A program made the translations under genes and the position numbers. Below are positions 27,196 through 36,735 of a stretch of 64,000 nt of DNA, one piece after another; the stretch's first letter is position 1, and every line of letters begins with the position of its first letter. Source of the DNA: Anaerolineae bacterium (GTDB lineage: Bacteria > Chloroflexota > Anaerolineae > Aggregatilineales > Phototrophicaceae); contig JAJECX010000003.1 in NCBI GenBank assembly GCA_022821805.1, forward strand, positions 310,001 through 374,000. The letters run 5' to 3'. A model generated the notes under the pieces. The model was not told where the DNA came from. It searched no databases and saw nothing but the letters and a program-made list of their open reading frames with translations.

Positions 27196-28563
27196 ATGAG
27201 TATTTCACGTCGAGAGTTCTTGAAATTGACCGGAGGTTCAGCAACGGCTGCGGCCATGTTAGCGCAGTTGGGTTATCTGCCGCCGGCGCTGGCCCAGGAT
27301 GTGACCAAGATCACCTTCGGTGGTTGGGGCGGGGTCGCAGAAGACGAGGGCGTCAAAGCGGCCATCGAAGTCTTTGAAGCTGAGAACGAAGATATTGATG
27401 TCGAATGGCTGCATAACCCAGGAGACTATATGCAGGTCCTGCTCTCGAGTCTCGCAGCGGGCACTGCGCCGGATACCGGGTTTGTCGCGTCCGATAGCTA
27501 TGAAACTCTGGCTGTCGGTGGCGCTTTGATGGATATCACTGATCTGGTCAAAAACGATCCGCTTCTGGGCCAGCCAGGTTACTTCCTCGAACCGCAGGAG
27601 GCCAACCGCTGCGAGGTCAACGGACGCTGGTTTGGCATCGGCTCAACCTGGGTCGCCCACCACTTCTATTACAATGCTGAAATGTTTGAAGCGGAGGGAA
27701 TCACCCCGCCCGGCTTCCAGGATGACGAGATCTGGGAGTGGGACGAATTCCTCGAGATCTGCAAAGCCTTCACCAAAGACAGCGCGGGCCGTCATCCCGG
27801 CGACGCCGGCTTCGACAGCGATGACATCGTGCAATGGGGCGTCGATTGGCCCTTCTGGTGGATGCCGCTCGGTTTGGCCGCCCACGCCAATGGCGGCGAG
27901 TTCCTCACCGAAGACGGTTTGATCGGTCTTGATTCGCCGGAAGCAATGGAAGGCTTGCAGCGCATCACCGATCTGGTGCACGAGCATCATGTCGCGCCGC
28001 GCGGCGCGTCCTTGGCCAGCCTGGGCATGAACAACACGCAGATGGTCGACAGCAACCGATTGGCAATGGCGGTGGACGGCTCCTGGGCGCTGGCGTGGAT
28101 GAATCCATCGCTGATGAATGTGGCGATGGGCGCCGGCGCGCTGCCCAAGATGCAAAAGCCCGCTAGCATCATGCAGGCGCATTTCCATTCGGTATTCTCT
28201 TCGAGCGAGAATCCGGAAGAAGCCTGGCGCTGGGTGCGCTTCCTGGCGACGCCCTTTTATCAGGAGCACTTCTGCAAGATCGGCCTCTGGATCCCCAACC
28301 AGACCAGCATGCTGACGGAAGAGGGCTTGAAGGGTTGGATCCGCGAAGGCATCCATCCGCCGAATTACTCGCAGTTCGCGACCGATTATCTGCCGGAGCA
28401 CGGCGTCGCCGTGGCAATACCGCCTGGCTACATCGAAGCGGCCAACGACTACATCAATCCGGCTTTTGAAGCGTTGGCAAATGGCGAACGGGCTGAGGAC
28501 ATTATGCCCGATGCCGTGCGCGGGGCAAATGAAGTATTGACGGCAGCCAAGGAAGATATGTAG
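27196..28563 (+). CDS. Tat-exported sugar ABC transporter substrate-binding protein
   Basis: A 455-residue family 1 solute-binding protein with a twin-arginine signal (SRREFLKLTGGSATAAA, cut near ALAQD), unlike the Sec-exported protein at 18941. The mature start VTKITFGGWGGVAEDEGVKA and the pattern of hydrophobic strands fit CUT1 binding proteins. The ribosome site AGAAGGAG is strong. Position after GH127 suggests arabinose-containing oligosaccharides as ligands. Tat export implies folding before export, but no cofactor is evident. Confidence 0.87.
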   Translation: MSISRREFLKLTGGSATAAAMLAQLGYLPPALAQDVTKITFGGWGGVAEDEGVKAAIEVFEAENEDIDVEWLHNPGDYMQVLLSSLAAGTAPDTGFVASDSYETLAVGGALMDITDLVKNDPLLGQPGYFLEPQEANRCEVNGRWFGIGSTWVAHHFYYNAEMFEAEGITPPGFQDDEIWEWDEFLEICKAFTKDSAGRHPGDAGFDSDDIVQWGVDWPFWWMPLGLAAHANGGEFLTEDGLIGLDSPEAMEGLQRITDLVHEHHVAPRGASLASLGMNNTQMVDSNRLAMAVDGSWALAWMNPSLMNVAMGAGALPKMQKPASIMQAHFHSVFSSSENPEEAWRWVRFLATPFYQEHFCKIGLWIPNQTSMLTEEGLKGWIREGIHPPNYSQFATDYLPEHGVAVAIPPGYIEAANDYINPAFEALANGERAEDIMPDAVRGANEVLTAAKEDM

Positions 28564-28628
28564 GCGACTCTGTGAGTCGGTGCGATGGCGCCGTTGCTCA
28601 CGCACAATGAATCGTAATATCTGCGCGA

Positions 28629-28654
28629 GCGGGAGGGTCTTCAGGCGCTCCCGC
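28629..28654 (+). promoter_or_regulatory. Hairpin between binding-protein and permease genes
   Basis: GCGGGAG (28629-28635) and CTCCCGC (28648-28654) make a 7-pair GC stem with a 12-base loop, in the 129-base gap after the binding-protein gene. No T run follows. Confidence 0.6.
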
Positions 28655-28692
28655 CCGCCGCGAAGTCTTGATCATTTGGCGAGCATGATTGT

Positions 28693-29643
28693 ATGACTGT
28701 CCGTACTGCCGATCAGTCCGCTGCTGAAGGCTTCTGGCTCATACGGCAATACAACCGCTTGACGCTGCGGCAGCGCCGCACGTTGATGGGTTATGTATTC
28801 ATCGCGCCCTTTATTTTGGGTTTTCTGTTTTGGTGGTTGGGACCGGCGGCCGTAGCGGGTTATCTCACATTCCATAAGTGGAACTTTTTGGCGGCGCCGA
28901 AATTCGTCGGCATGGCCAACATCACCAAGATGTTCGGCGACCCCATTCTGGCGCAGAGCTTGAAGGTCACGGTTATCTTCTCTGCGATTTCAGTACCGCT
29001 GAGCCTGGTATTCGCATTCTTCCTGGCCAATTTGATCAACGCGAAATTCCGCTTCATCGCCATATTCCGCACCATATATTTTCTGCCGAGCATTGTGCCG
29101 GCGGTGGCGAACGCGATCTTGTGGGCTTGGCTTTTTAACACCGAGTTCGGCTTGATCAACTATGTCATTCGCGCTTTTGGCGGACCAAAAATCGGCTGGC
29201 TGCAAGATCCCAATTGGGTGATGCTGGCTTTTGTCATCCTCACTGTATGGGGCGTCGGCGGATCGATGATTATCTTCTTGGCCGGCCTGCAAGGTATCCC
29301 ACAGATTTTCTACGAAGCGGCGGAAATCGACGGCGCCGGGCGCTGGCAGCGCACGCTATACGTGACCTTGCCGATGATGTCGCCGATAATCTTTTTCAAT
29401 CTCGTTATTGGATTCATCAACTCGTTTCAAATTTTCGTCAGCGCCTTGCTGATTACAGAAGGCGGCCCGCAGCGCGCGACCCTCTTCCTCGTGCTGCATA
29501 TCTGGCGCACCGCCTTCGGCAGCCAAAAAATGGGCTACGCTTCCGTATTGTCATGGCTTCTCTTCGCCATTCTGATGGCGCTTTCATTCGTGGTGTTCCG
29601 CTATATCGGCTCGCGCGTTTATTATGAGAATCCCGGTGAATAG
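28693..29643 (+). CDS. CUT1 sugar ABC transporter permease (MalF type)
   Basis: A 316-residue membrane protein with six helices. It opens with [20 protein letters not shown] and carries the coupling loop [20 protein letters not shown] (residues ~213-232). It is followed 11 bases later by its partner permease and is part of the transporter downstream of GH127. Confidence 0.88.
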   Translation: MTVRTADQSAAEGFWLIRQYNRLTLRQRRTLMGYVFIAPFILGFLFWWLGPAAVAGYLTFHKWNFLAAPKFVGMANITKMFGDPILAQSLKVTVIFSAISVPLSLVFAFFLANLINAKFRFIAIFRTIYFLPSIVPAVANAILWAWLFNTEFGLINYVIRAFGGPKIGWLQDPNWVMLAFVILTVWGVGGSMIIFLAGLQGIPQIFYEAAEIDGAGRWQRTLYVTLPMMSPIIFFNLVIGFINSFQIFVSALLITEGGPQRATLFLVLHIWRTAFGSQKMGYASVLSWLLFAILMALSFVVFRYIGSRVYYENPGE

Positions 29644-29654
29644 GAGATTGGCCT

Positions 29655-30539
29655 GTGGGCTTTAGCGAGACACCAGCAGATTTCGTCGATGCAAGACGTC
29701 AACCAAAGTCATACGGCGATATCTTCTTCCATTGGTTAACCGTATTCCTGTTGGTGTTTTTCGCCGTCGTTATGGTCACGCCCTTTATCTGGCTGCTTTC
29801 CAGCTCGCTAAAGACTCAGATCAACATCTTCCAATATCCGCCTCAGCTGATCCCCAACCCGATCGTGCCGGAGAACTATCTCTTCGCGATGACCTACAAG
29901 CCCTTTGGCACTTACTTCCGAAACACGATTCTTGTCGCCGGCTTGAATGTCACCGCGGTTGTATTCACTTCGTCATTTTGCGCCTATGGCTTCGCGCGGA
30001 TGCGTTTCCCCGGGCGCGATTTTTGGTTCGGCATCGTCATGGCGACGCTTTTCTTGCCCTACGCCGTGCTGCTGGTGCCGAGCTTCATCGTTTTCTCGCG
30101 CCTGGGCTGGGTCGATACTTTCCTTCCACTGGTGGTTCCGCCCTTCTTCGGTGGCGGCGCCTTCAACATATTTTTGATGCGGCAATTCTTCCGCACAATA
30201 CCGGAGGAGATCGCCGATGCCGCGCGTATCGACGGCTGCAGCGAGTTCGGCGTCTATTGGCGCGTCATGCTGCCCTTGTCCAAGCCGGCGTTGATCACCA
30301 TTGGCATCTTCACGTTGCTCTTCGCATGGAATGATCTTATCGGGCCAGTAACCTATCTTCGGTCGCCGGAAAATTTCACGATTGCGGTCGGCCTGGCGTC
30401 CTTCCGCAGCCAGTTTGATGTCAACTGGGATCTGCAGTTGGCGGCGTCTTCAGCGGTCACCTTGCCGGTGATCGTACTTTTCTTCCTGGCGCAGCGTTAC
30501 TTTATACAGGGTGTCGTTATGACGGGGCTGAAGGGATAG
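29655..30539 (+). CDS. CUT1 sugar ABC transporter permease (MalG type)
   Basis: A 294-residue partner permease with the coupling loop [20 protein letters not shown] and the C-terminal [12 protein letters not shown]. The start is GTG; the ribosome site AGGAGA overlaps the stop of the upstream permease. It is the last gene of the GH127-transporter operon. No ATPase gene follows. Confidence 0.88.
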   Translation: MGFSETPADFVDARRQPKSYGDIFFHWLTVFLLVFFAVVMVTPFIWLLSSSLKTQINIFQYPPQLIPNPIVPENYLFAMTYKPFGTYFRNTILVAGLNVTAVVFTSSFCAYGFARMRFPGRDFWFGIVMATLFLPYAVLLVPSFIVFSRLGWVDTFLPLVVPPFFGGGAFNIFLMRQFFRTIPEEIADAARIDGCSEFGVYWRVMLPLSKPALITIGIFTLLFAWNDLIGPVTYLRSPENFTIAVGLASFRSQFDVNWDLQLAASSAVTLPVIVLFFLAQRYFIQGVVMTGLKG

Positions 30540-30557
30540 GTCTAACCCCACCCCCGG

Positions 30558-30583
30558 CCCCTCCCCAAGGCATTAGGGAGGGG
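30558..30583. terminator. Hairpin at the convergent end of two operons
   Basis: CCCCTCCC (30558-30565) and GGGAGGGG (30576-30583) form a perfect 8-pair stem between the plus-strand permease stop and the minus-strand livF stop. It sits in a C-rich block (30545-30566) of a style often repeated between genes in some bacterial genomes. It probably serves as a two-way terminator or is a dispersed repeat. Confidence 0.55.
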
Positions 30584-30601
30584 AGCAAAGGTTGTAGCGA
30601 G

Positions 30602-31300
30602 CTAAGCCCAAAAGGCTTTTTCAAGATCGGTGAATTCTGACGGCGGACCCTCAAACTTGTTCCGTCCCAGTTCCAGCACGTAAACATAGTCCGCGATCTT
30701 CAGCGCTTCACGGATCTCCTGGTCGACCAGCAGGATGGTCAAACCCTCATCGCGCAAGTTGACCAGCATTTCGTAGACTTCTTCACTAAGCAGCTTGGCC
30801 AAGCCCGCCGTCGGTTCATCAACCAGAATTACTTCGGGATCAGTCATCAAGGTGCGACCGATTTCCACCATGCGCTGCTGGCCGCCGGAGAGGCTGCCGG
30901 CGTGGTCGTGCTGCTTTTCGCGCAGTATGGGAAATCGATGAAAGTTATCTTCTATCTTGCTTTCGATTCGCTTCTTGTCCTTCTGAAAGGTCCAGGCGCC
31001 CAGCATGAGATTTTCCCGAACGCTCATATGCTTGAATACACCGGGCTGCTGCGGAATATAGCTGATTCCCAAATCAATGAGTTGGTGCGTCGCCGTGCCA
31101 GTGACATCATTGCCATTGAGCAGCACCTGTCCGCTGTGCGGCTTGAGGAAACCGTAAACGGCTTTCAACAGCGTGGATTTCCCGACGCCGTTAGCGCCAA
31201 GTATCGCCGTCAGCTTCCCGGTTTCCGCTCTCAGGCTCAAGCCCCGCAGAATGTGCAAATCTTCGTAATAGCCGACGTAGAGGTCTTCTATTTCGAGCAT
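30602..31300 (-). CDS. livF: Branched-chain amino acid ABC transporter ATPase
   Basis: A 232-residue ATPase with Walker A GANGVGKST, signature LSGGQQRMVEIGR, Walker B VILVDEPTAGLA and a late switch histidine replaced by Gln (LLVDQEI). It lacks the C-terminal extension of LivG, as is typical of LivF. The start directly abuts the livG stop. It is the last gene of a complete livKHMGF operon. Confidence 0.92.
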   Translation of the reverse strand: MLEIEDLYVGYYEDLHILRGLSLRAETGKLTAILGANGVGKSTLLKAVYGFLKPHSGQVLLNGNDVTGTATHQLIDLGISYIPQQPGVFKHMSVRENLMLGAWTFQKDKKRIESKIEDNFHRFPILREKQHDHAGSLSGGQQRMVEIGRTLMTDPEVILVDEPTAGLAKLLSEEVYEMLVNLRDEGLTILLVDQEIREALKIADYVYVLELGRNKFEGPPSEFTDLEKAFWA

Positions 31301-32035
31301 TTAGTCGTCCTCGTCGTGGCCAAGATAGGCGTCAATCACAGCCGGGTCGTTCCTCACTGCGCCCGGCTCGCCATCAGCGATTAGAGCGCCGTGATGCAGC
31401 ACAATCAATCGCTGGCTCAATTCGAAAACAGCGCCCATGTTATGGCTGATGAACAGAATCGCCTTGCCGTCTTCATAAACACGATTGATATAGTCTGTGA
31501 TCGTCGCTTGCAAGCGCGGATGCACCCCAGCAAAGGGCTCATCCAAAATGATGACAGAGGGATCAAGCATCAACAAGCGGCCCAATTCCAGCAGCTTGCG
31601 CTGGCCGCCGCTCAGCGCGCGGCTCAGTTCATTCGTGAGGTGATCGATGGTCAGCAAGTTCAAAATTTCGTGAGCGCGCGCTTCCAGGTCAGCGCGGTTG
31701 GCGCGGGGATTATGCGCCAAGCCGGGCACCATCATATTCTCCATCACGGTCATGCGGCCCAGCGCGCGTGTGATTTGGAATGTGCGGCCCAAGCCCGCGC
31801 GCGTCACATCGTATGGCGGATGACCGTCTATGCGGCGGCCATTGAGGTAGATTGTGCCACTGCTTGGCTTGAGCGTACCGCTCATCAAGTTGGTTAGCGT
31901 GGTCTTGCCCGCGCCGTTAGGACCAATCATCCCGATCAACTGCGGCTCCGTCACCGTAAACGACACATGATCCACCGCCTGCAGACCGCCGAATCGCTTG
32001 GACACCTTGTTCAATTCCAGGTTGATGTCACTCAT
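31301..32035 (-). CDS. livG: Branched-chain amino acid ABC transporter ATPase
   Basis: A 244-residue ATPase with Walker A GPNGAGKTT, signature ALSGGQRKLLELGR, Walker B VIILDEPFAGVHP and switch His in LFISHNM. ATG 32035 overlaps the livM stop by eight bases (ATGAGTGA) with GGCGGAAG upstream; the frame is open to 32068. It couples ATP hydrolysis to LivHM. Confidence 0.92.
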   Translation of the reverse strand: MSDINLELNKVSKRFGGLQAVDHVSFTVTEPQLIGMIGPNGAGKTTLTNLMSGTLKPSSGTIYLNGRRIDGHPPYDVTRAGLGRTFQITRALGRMTVMENMMVPGLAHNPRANRADLEARAHEILNLLTIDHLTNELSRALSGGQRKLLELGRLLMLDPSVIILDEPFAGVHPRLQATITDYINRVYEDGKAILFISHNMGAVFELSQRLIVLHHGALIADGEPGAVRNDPAVIDAYLGHDEDD

Positions 32036-33194
32036 CTTCCGCCTCGATTCGCGCGGCGTGTTCGTCATCGCTTTCGCGCTTGGAGACCGTTTCCTTCATC
32101 GCTATGTCGCGACCGCTGAACCAGGTGATGATGGGGTAGAGCAAACCATTGCGCATATAACGCAGGGTGAAGACCATCACGACGCCGAAAAGGGCAAAAC
32201 GCCAGTAGCCCGTGTCCCAAACGATGGCGTCGGAACCGTCCGGCAGCGTCAAACCAAATGGCAGGCTGATGACCACTTGCCGCACCGCTTCGAGCATGTA
32301 GCGCGAGATAAAGGCGCCGGCGGCCGCCCCGATCAGGCTTTCCATGCCGCCGATGACGGCGTAGGCGATGATCAGCGACATTTGCAGAATTTCCAGCTGC
32401 TCCGGGATGATTCGCTCGGAGCCAACATCGCTGTAAAAGATGGCGCCAGCAAAACCAACAATCATGCTCGTAAAAACAAATATCAGAATCTTGTAGCGCA
32501 CGACATTGACGCCCAGGGCGGATGCGGCGTCTTCGTCTTCGCGCATCGCCCGCAAAAATAAGCCGATTGGCGAGTTCGCCACCCAATACAGCGCCAGCAA
32601 GCAAACGATTAGCAGCGCGAACATGAGGTAGTATTCGACTTGCCTGGCCATATCGACATCGGCGATTTGCAGTAGCGGACGCAGTGACAAGCCATTGGAG
32701 CCGCCGGTGTAGTCGTACTCGGTCAGCATCATAATGCGGAATAATTCCGAAAAAGCGATGGTGAAAAGCGCAAGATAGGCGTCGTGCAGCCGCAGCAGCA
32801 GCCAACCGATCACCAATCCGACCGCGCCAGCAACGGCAGTTCCGATGACGATGGAACCAATCGCCGAGATTGACTCCGGCGTGATGCTGACGCCCAGCAT
32901 GGCAAAGGTAAAGCCGTCGCGCGCGATCAACCCTGCGACATAAGCGCCGATCCCCATAAAAGCCATGTGTCCAAAGGAGAATTGTCCGGCGATGCCCGCC
33001 AGCAATGCCCAGCTTGAAGACATGATGGCGTAGAAGAATCCACTGATGAAGACGGTCTTGGCGTAATTGGATTGCGACGCGTCATTGGGGAACCATAAGA
33101 AGAAGATGATGATCGCGGCGATGACCAGGTAGCCTAGTTTGCGGCGGCCGATGCCCTTATCGATAGCCGACTCGAATCGGTTGAAAAGAGCCAT
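32028..33194 (-). CDS. livM: Branched-chain amino acid ABC transporter permease
   Basis: A 388-residue permease with about ten helices and the family segments LLAGIAGQFSFGHMAFMGIG and LFLRAMREDEDAASALGVNV (coupling helix region). The reading frame extends to 33434, but that part is the antisense-like +1 frame of livH. ATG 33194 lies two bases past the livH stop and has GGAG upstream. The C-terminal ~35 residues after the last helix are charged and cytoplasmic (EDE end). Confidence 0.9.
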   Translation of the reverse strand: MALFNRFESAIDKGIGRRKLGYLVIAAIIIFFLWFPNDASQSNYAKTVFISGFFYAIMSSSWALLAGIAGQFSFGHMAFMGIGAYVAGLIARDGFTFAMLGVSITPESISAIGSIVIGTAVAGAVGLVIGWLLLRLHDAYLALFTIAFSELFRIMMLTEYDYTGGSNGLSLRPLLQIADVDMARQVEYYLMFALLIVCLLALYWVANSPIGLFLRAMREDEDAASALGVNVVRYKILIFVFTSMIVGFAGAIFYSDVGSERIIPEQLEILQMSLIIAYAVIGGMESLIGAAAGAFISRYMLEAVRQVVISLPFGLTLPDGSDAIVWDTGYWRFALFGVVMVFTLRYMRNGLLYPIITWFSGRDIAMKETVSKRESDDEHAARIEAEDE

Positions 33195-33196
33195 GA

Positions 33197-34744
33197 TCAG
33201 TTCGGCTCCCTTCCGAAGAGTCCAGTCGGTTTGAGCAGCAGTACGAGCGCAAAGATGACCAGCGCGAAGGCTTCCTTGTAGGCGGCGCCGCGGCTGGGGT
33301 CGGGATGGCAGCCGGCGCCCAGCGCCTCCACGATGCCAACGATGATGCCGCCCGCCAGCGCGCCGGGTACCGAGCCCAATCCGCCGAGCACAACGATGAC
33401 GTACGAGCGGCCCACCATCTCCGCGCCGACCCACGGCACCCAGTTAAAGATGGGGATCAGCGCCGCGCCAGACATCGCCGCCAGCATGGAACCCAGCGCG
33501 AATGACAGCGTGTTCATATTGGTCGGATTGATGCCGGTGACGGCGGCCGCCTGGCGATCCTGGCTGGTGGCTCGCAATGCGCGACCGGTCCAGGTGCGCT
33601 GCAAGAAATACAGCAGCGCGAATATGAGCAATATGCCGATCACCATCGCGAAAGCGCGATCGCCTATGATATGAATCGGGCCGAAAAAGAACTCTTCGCC
33701 TATAAAAGCGCGGTCAAGCGTGAACCGGCGAATCTCGATAAATCGCGATGTCTTCTGCGGGAAGGGACCGGCGATCGCCAAAGTGGTGTATTCGAGAAAG
33801 AAACCGAATCCGAAGGTAATCAAGATGGCGTACTCAGAGACGCGCTCGATGAGCCCCTCGTGCATTGGCTTGAGGAAAATCCGCTCGAAAACAGCCCCCA
33901 TAAGGAAGACAATGATCGCCGCGACGGGGATGCCCCAGATCGGGTTGACCGTAACTTCCGCGCCGGTTAAATCGCTTAGGAGGTTGCCCGCATGAAGCAA
34001 AAAGTAAAAAGAAAAATAACCGCCAACCATATACAGCTGTCCGTGCGCAAAGCTGACCACGCCCTGAACCGAATAGATCAGCGTAAGCCCGACCGCCATA
34101 AGCGAATAAATGCAGCCGATGACGATACCGTTGGCAGTTTGCTGGGTTAAGTAAGTTGCGGAAAATGGAAGCGCCACGCAGGGGTTGGTCGGGTTTTGGA
34201 TCGCGAACAGCGCGTAGATTTGCCAAGCGCCCAGCGCGCCAAGCGTGATGATCCAATCACGGTTCACTTTCGGCGTGGTTTTCCACATCAGCCCAAAGAT
34301 CAGAGGACCGATTGCGAAGCCTCCCAAGGCGGCTGTGGTGAGAACGTCTTGATCGTCCGCCTCAAGCTCGCGATAGTGGCGCGGGATGAAGTATCCAGCG
34401 AGAGCCGCCCAAAGTGGACCGGCCAGCAGCAGCCAGAGCGCCGACGGGAAATCCGGCTCAACAATCCGCGCCAAGACCTGCGACGAAAGGAAAACCGTCA
34501 GCACGACCCCAAGCGTAAGCGTTGTGCGCCGAATCAGCGCCGGCTCAAAGTAGAACAGTCCGACGCCAACAGGACCCAGCGCAAAGCCGCCAATGACACC
34601 ACCGATCTTCAAGGAAGTGGCGGGCAATTGCTCTTTTTCCGGGCGCCCGTTGTTTACAAAGGGGAGAACGAATAACCCGACCGCGGCCCAAAGGGGACCA
34701 GCCAACATCAGCCATAAGACAAAGAGAGTGTCTTCAATGACCAT
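33197..34744 (-). CDS. livH: LivH-type permease with a duplicated N-terminal membrane extension
   Basis: A 515-residue protein; usual LivH is about 290-300. Residues ~198-515 are a normal LivH (TANGIVIGCIYSLMAVGLTL, VVSFAHGQLYMVGGYFSF, GRALRATSQDRQAAAVTGIN). Residues 1-190 are extra: two tandem copies of a membrane unit, LWLMLAGPLWAAVGLFVLP (10-28) with GGFALGPVGVGLFYF, and LWLLLAGPLWAALAGYFIP (103-121) with GGFAIGPLIFGLMW, about 93 residues apart. The frame is continuous with no stop or obvious internal start at the junction. The role of the extension is unknown. Confidence 0.85.
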   Translation of the reverse strand: MVIEDTLFVLWLMLAGPLWAAVGLFVLPFVNNGRPEKEQLPATSLKIGGVIGGFALGPVGVGLFYFEPALIRRTTLTLGVVLTVFLSSQVLARIVEPDFPSALWLLLAGPLWAALAGYFIPRHYRELEADDQDVLTTAALGGFAIGPLIFGLMWKTTPKVNRDWIITLGALGAWQIYALFAIQNPTNPCVALPFSATYLTQQTANGIVIGCIYSLMAVGLTLIYSVQGVVSFAHGQLYMVGGYFSFYFLLHAGNLLSDLTGAEVTVNPIWGIPVAAIIVFLMGAVFERIFLKPMHEGLIERVSEYAILITFGFGFFLEYTTLAIAGPFPQKTSRFIEIRRFTLDRAFIGEEFFFGPIHIIGDRAFAMVIGILLIFALLYFLQRTWTGRALRATSQDRQAAAVTGINPTNMNTLSFALGSMLAAMSGAALIPIFNWVPWVGAEMVGRSYVIVVLGGLGSVPGALAGGIIVGIVEALGAGCHPDPSRGAAYKEAFALVIFALVLLLKPTGLFGREPN

Positions 34745-34767
34745 CTAGCCTTGCCCCCTTTTGCTCA

Positions 34768-34802
34768 GTCAGCAGGGCAGGCGAGGCGCCCGCCCAACTG
34801 AC
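34768..34802 (-). promoter_or_regulatory. Long hairpin between livK and livH
   Basis: GTCAG (34768-34772) pairs with CTGAC (34798-34802). Inside, GGGCAGGCG (34775-34783) pairs with CGCCCGCCC (34787-34795) with one mismatch around an AGG loop. It lies between the binding-protein stop and the permease start, as in the other three transporters of the window. Confidence 0.6.
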
Positions 34803-34846
34803 CTCTTCTTCTATCTGAAGTCAACCGCCGTCTGGATTGCTAGCAG

Positions 34847-36184
34847 TTATGGCGATGTACCGGGCACGATATAGCCCGAACCGTGTGTTTGATATACCTC
34901 CGGGAAGATCACGGCGGCATCCAGCGAGCTCTGACCCTGCTCGAAATACTGCATCACGGTCACAATCGGATCCGCCCATTGATGCCACATGAATGCGGGC
35001 GTGCCTTCGGGCAATTCGGGATTGTGATTGCCATATTCGAAGTAGTAGCGTCCCTGAGACAGGTCAAGGTCGGTGGTTTCGATCGCCGCGACGATCGCCG
35101 CGCCATCGCTCATGGATCCCGCGCGCGCAATGCCGTCAGCTATCATCCATACGGCATCGTATGACGCCATCGCATAACTGGGGACGATTTTCTCGAACTC
35201 TTCAAAGTAGGCGGCATTCAATTCGACCGCGGCATCACTGAAGAGACTGGGGATTATGCCGACCCGGTTAAAGGCGCAGTAATTGCCATCGGGCACGTTC
35301 TCCCAATACTGCACCGAATCGAAGGCGACCTGGTTGGTGACACAGATCGTCTCTTCAGTTGGGGCGATGCCCAACTCGGCCATCTGCTGGGTGAGATTGA
35401 AGGATGTCTCGCCGGTTACGAGGACGCGGATGACATCGGGTGTCTCGGCGCTCGCCTGAATACGGCTGAGGATCGGGACAAAATCTTCCGTGCCCAGCTC
35501 GACGTTGAGTTGCGTCACGGTTACGCCGGCGGCTTCAAATCGAGCCGATTCATCGGCCGCGGCCGGTTGACCGTAATCGGTGTTCTCCGCGATGATTACG
35601 ACATTCCCCACGCCCAGGTCGATCAGCCAGTTAACCACCACGCCGCCAACCATGGAACTGGCGGGCGAAATCCGGAATATGTGATCAACACCGTCGGCAT
35701 TTCGCGGTGGCCTGCCGTCGTATTCCCTGATGCCATTGGCGCTGACGTTATCGTTCCAGGGTTCGGAAAAGACTGTTGGGATGCCGTTCTCATCCAGCAT
35801 GCCCATGGTCGCCAAACCGACAGCGCTGTGATAGACGCCGGTAACGGCATGGACTTCATCTTCCAAGATGAAGCGCTCGACAACGGCTTGACCGCGTTCC
35901 GGGCTGCCTTCCGAATCGCCGATGACAATTTCTACCTTGTAATTGGCGCCATCAATTTCAATCCCGCAACCTGCGTTTATGTCGTCCGCGGCCCGATTGA
36001 TGGCCCAGGACATGGCGATCCCGCCGGTGACCGCGCCCGGCGCCGATAGTGGCACGAGTCCGCCAATCTTAACGGCGTCGTCGGCAAATTCGCAGTGTCC
36101 GTCCGCCTGAACTGCGCTGAACGGAAGCAATACGACCATCGCAATTAGCGCTGCGACGCCAATAGACAGGGGTAAGCGTTTCAT
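34847..36184 (-). CDS. livK: Branched-chain amino acid-type ABC transporter substrate-binding protein
   Basis: A 445-residue periplasmic binding protein of the Leu/Ile/Val (type I, Peripla_BP_6) fold, first gene of the liv operon. A Sec signal peptide (KRLPLSIGVAALIAMVVLLP, cut near AVQADG) precedes VKIGGLVPLSAPGAVTGG and the family stretch EDEVHAVTGVYHSAVGLATM. GGAGG lies eight bases before ATG 36184. The family also binds amides, urea and aromatic acids, so the ligand is not certain. Confidence 0.88.
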   Translation of the reverse strand: MKRLPLSIGVAALIAMVVLLPFSAVQADGHCEFADDAVKIGGLVPLSAPGAVTGGIAMSWAINRAADDINAGCGIEIDGANYKVEIVIGDSEGSPERGQAVVERFILEDEVHAVTGVYHSAVGLATMGMLDENGIPTVFSEPWNDNVSANGIREYDGRPPRNADGVDHIFRISPASSMVGGVVVNWLIDLGVGNVVIIAENTDYGQPAAADESARFEAAGVTVTQLNVELGTEDFVPILSRIQASAETPDVIRVLVTGETSFNLTQQMAELGIAPTEETICVTNQVAFDSVQYWENVPDGNYCAFNRVGIIPSLFSDAAVELNAAYFEEFEKIVPSYAMASYDAVWMIADGIARAGSMSDGAAIVAAIETTDLDLSQGRYYFEYGNHNPELPEGTPAFMWHQWADPIVTVMQYFEQGQSSLDAAVIFPEVYQTHGSGYIVPGTSP

Positions 36185-36735
36185 GACGTTTTCCTCCAAC
36201 ATTCATAATCGAGTGTATCACTGTGGAGTCTGACCACAGAGAGATACCATGCGGCAGCCAAGGCGCTCAGAGATAGGTTTGCGCAAGCTCAGGACTGTAG
36301 GCGAGGCAGTCATAAAGCATCCGCCACACCGCGACCTACACAGTAGAGCGTCAACGCGCCACGGCAATGGCAGATCGGTCGACTCGGGCAAACGCAAGCG
36401 CTTGACACATACCAAGATTATCGCGCACTCCAGCTAATGTCAAGAAATGGCGAAATTGGGAATACCAGCATCGCGTCGTCTTGAGTGTCTCTTGCGGGGC
36501 AGGCGCGCGTGATGAGTCCTCGCCGATTTGACAGGGCAAGGCACGCATAGTATATTTGCCAGACGCAATCCATCCCTCAAAGACGCGATCTATGTTGATG
36601 TGTTGCTTGTCACCCTTATCATCTGATTGCGATATCAAAGGCTTGTGTACTGAAGGAGGCGCCAGCGAAGACCGCGTATTGTGAGCAATTGCCGCGTGTA
36701 TTCATTGTCAATCTAGTTGCAAAAGGAAAGACACG
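36185..36735. other. 551-base divergent intergenic region (liv / peptide importer)
   Basis: No credible gene was found; the short frames here lack ribosome sites and recognisable sequence. Two promoters can be proposed. One reads right (TTGACA 36528-36533, TATATT 36551-36556). The other reads left toward livK (on the minus strand, TTGACA 36443-36438 and GATAAT 36422-36417 with a short 15-base spacer). The leaders would be about 170 and 230 bases. Confidence 0.5.
36528..36556 (+). promoter_or_regulatory. Promoter of the peptide-importer operon
   Basis: TTGACA (36528-36533), exactly 17 bases, TATATT (36551-36556). The two boxes and spacing are identical to the promoter before the GH127 gene, but there is no palindrome over the -35. 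Transcription would start about 170 bases before the binding-protein gene. Confidence 0.65.

Noticed and set aside
27643-28605. A 320-codon minus-strand frame
   Set aside because: It is antisense to the Tat-exported binding protein gene and has arginine/histidine-rich composition typical of a shadow frame.
33195-33434. N-terminal extension of livM
   Set aside because: The extra 80 residues are arginine/glycine-rich, out of frame over livH, and unlike any permease; the ATG at 33194 fits.
36678-36689. Lac-operator-like ATTGTGAGCAAT before the peptide importer
   Set aside because: The symmetric arms are only four bases and it lies well downstream of the proposed promoter; chance is likely.
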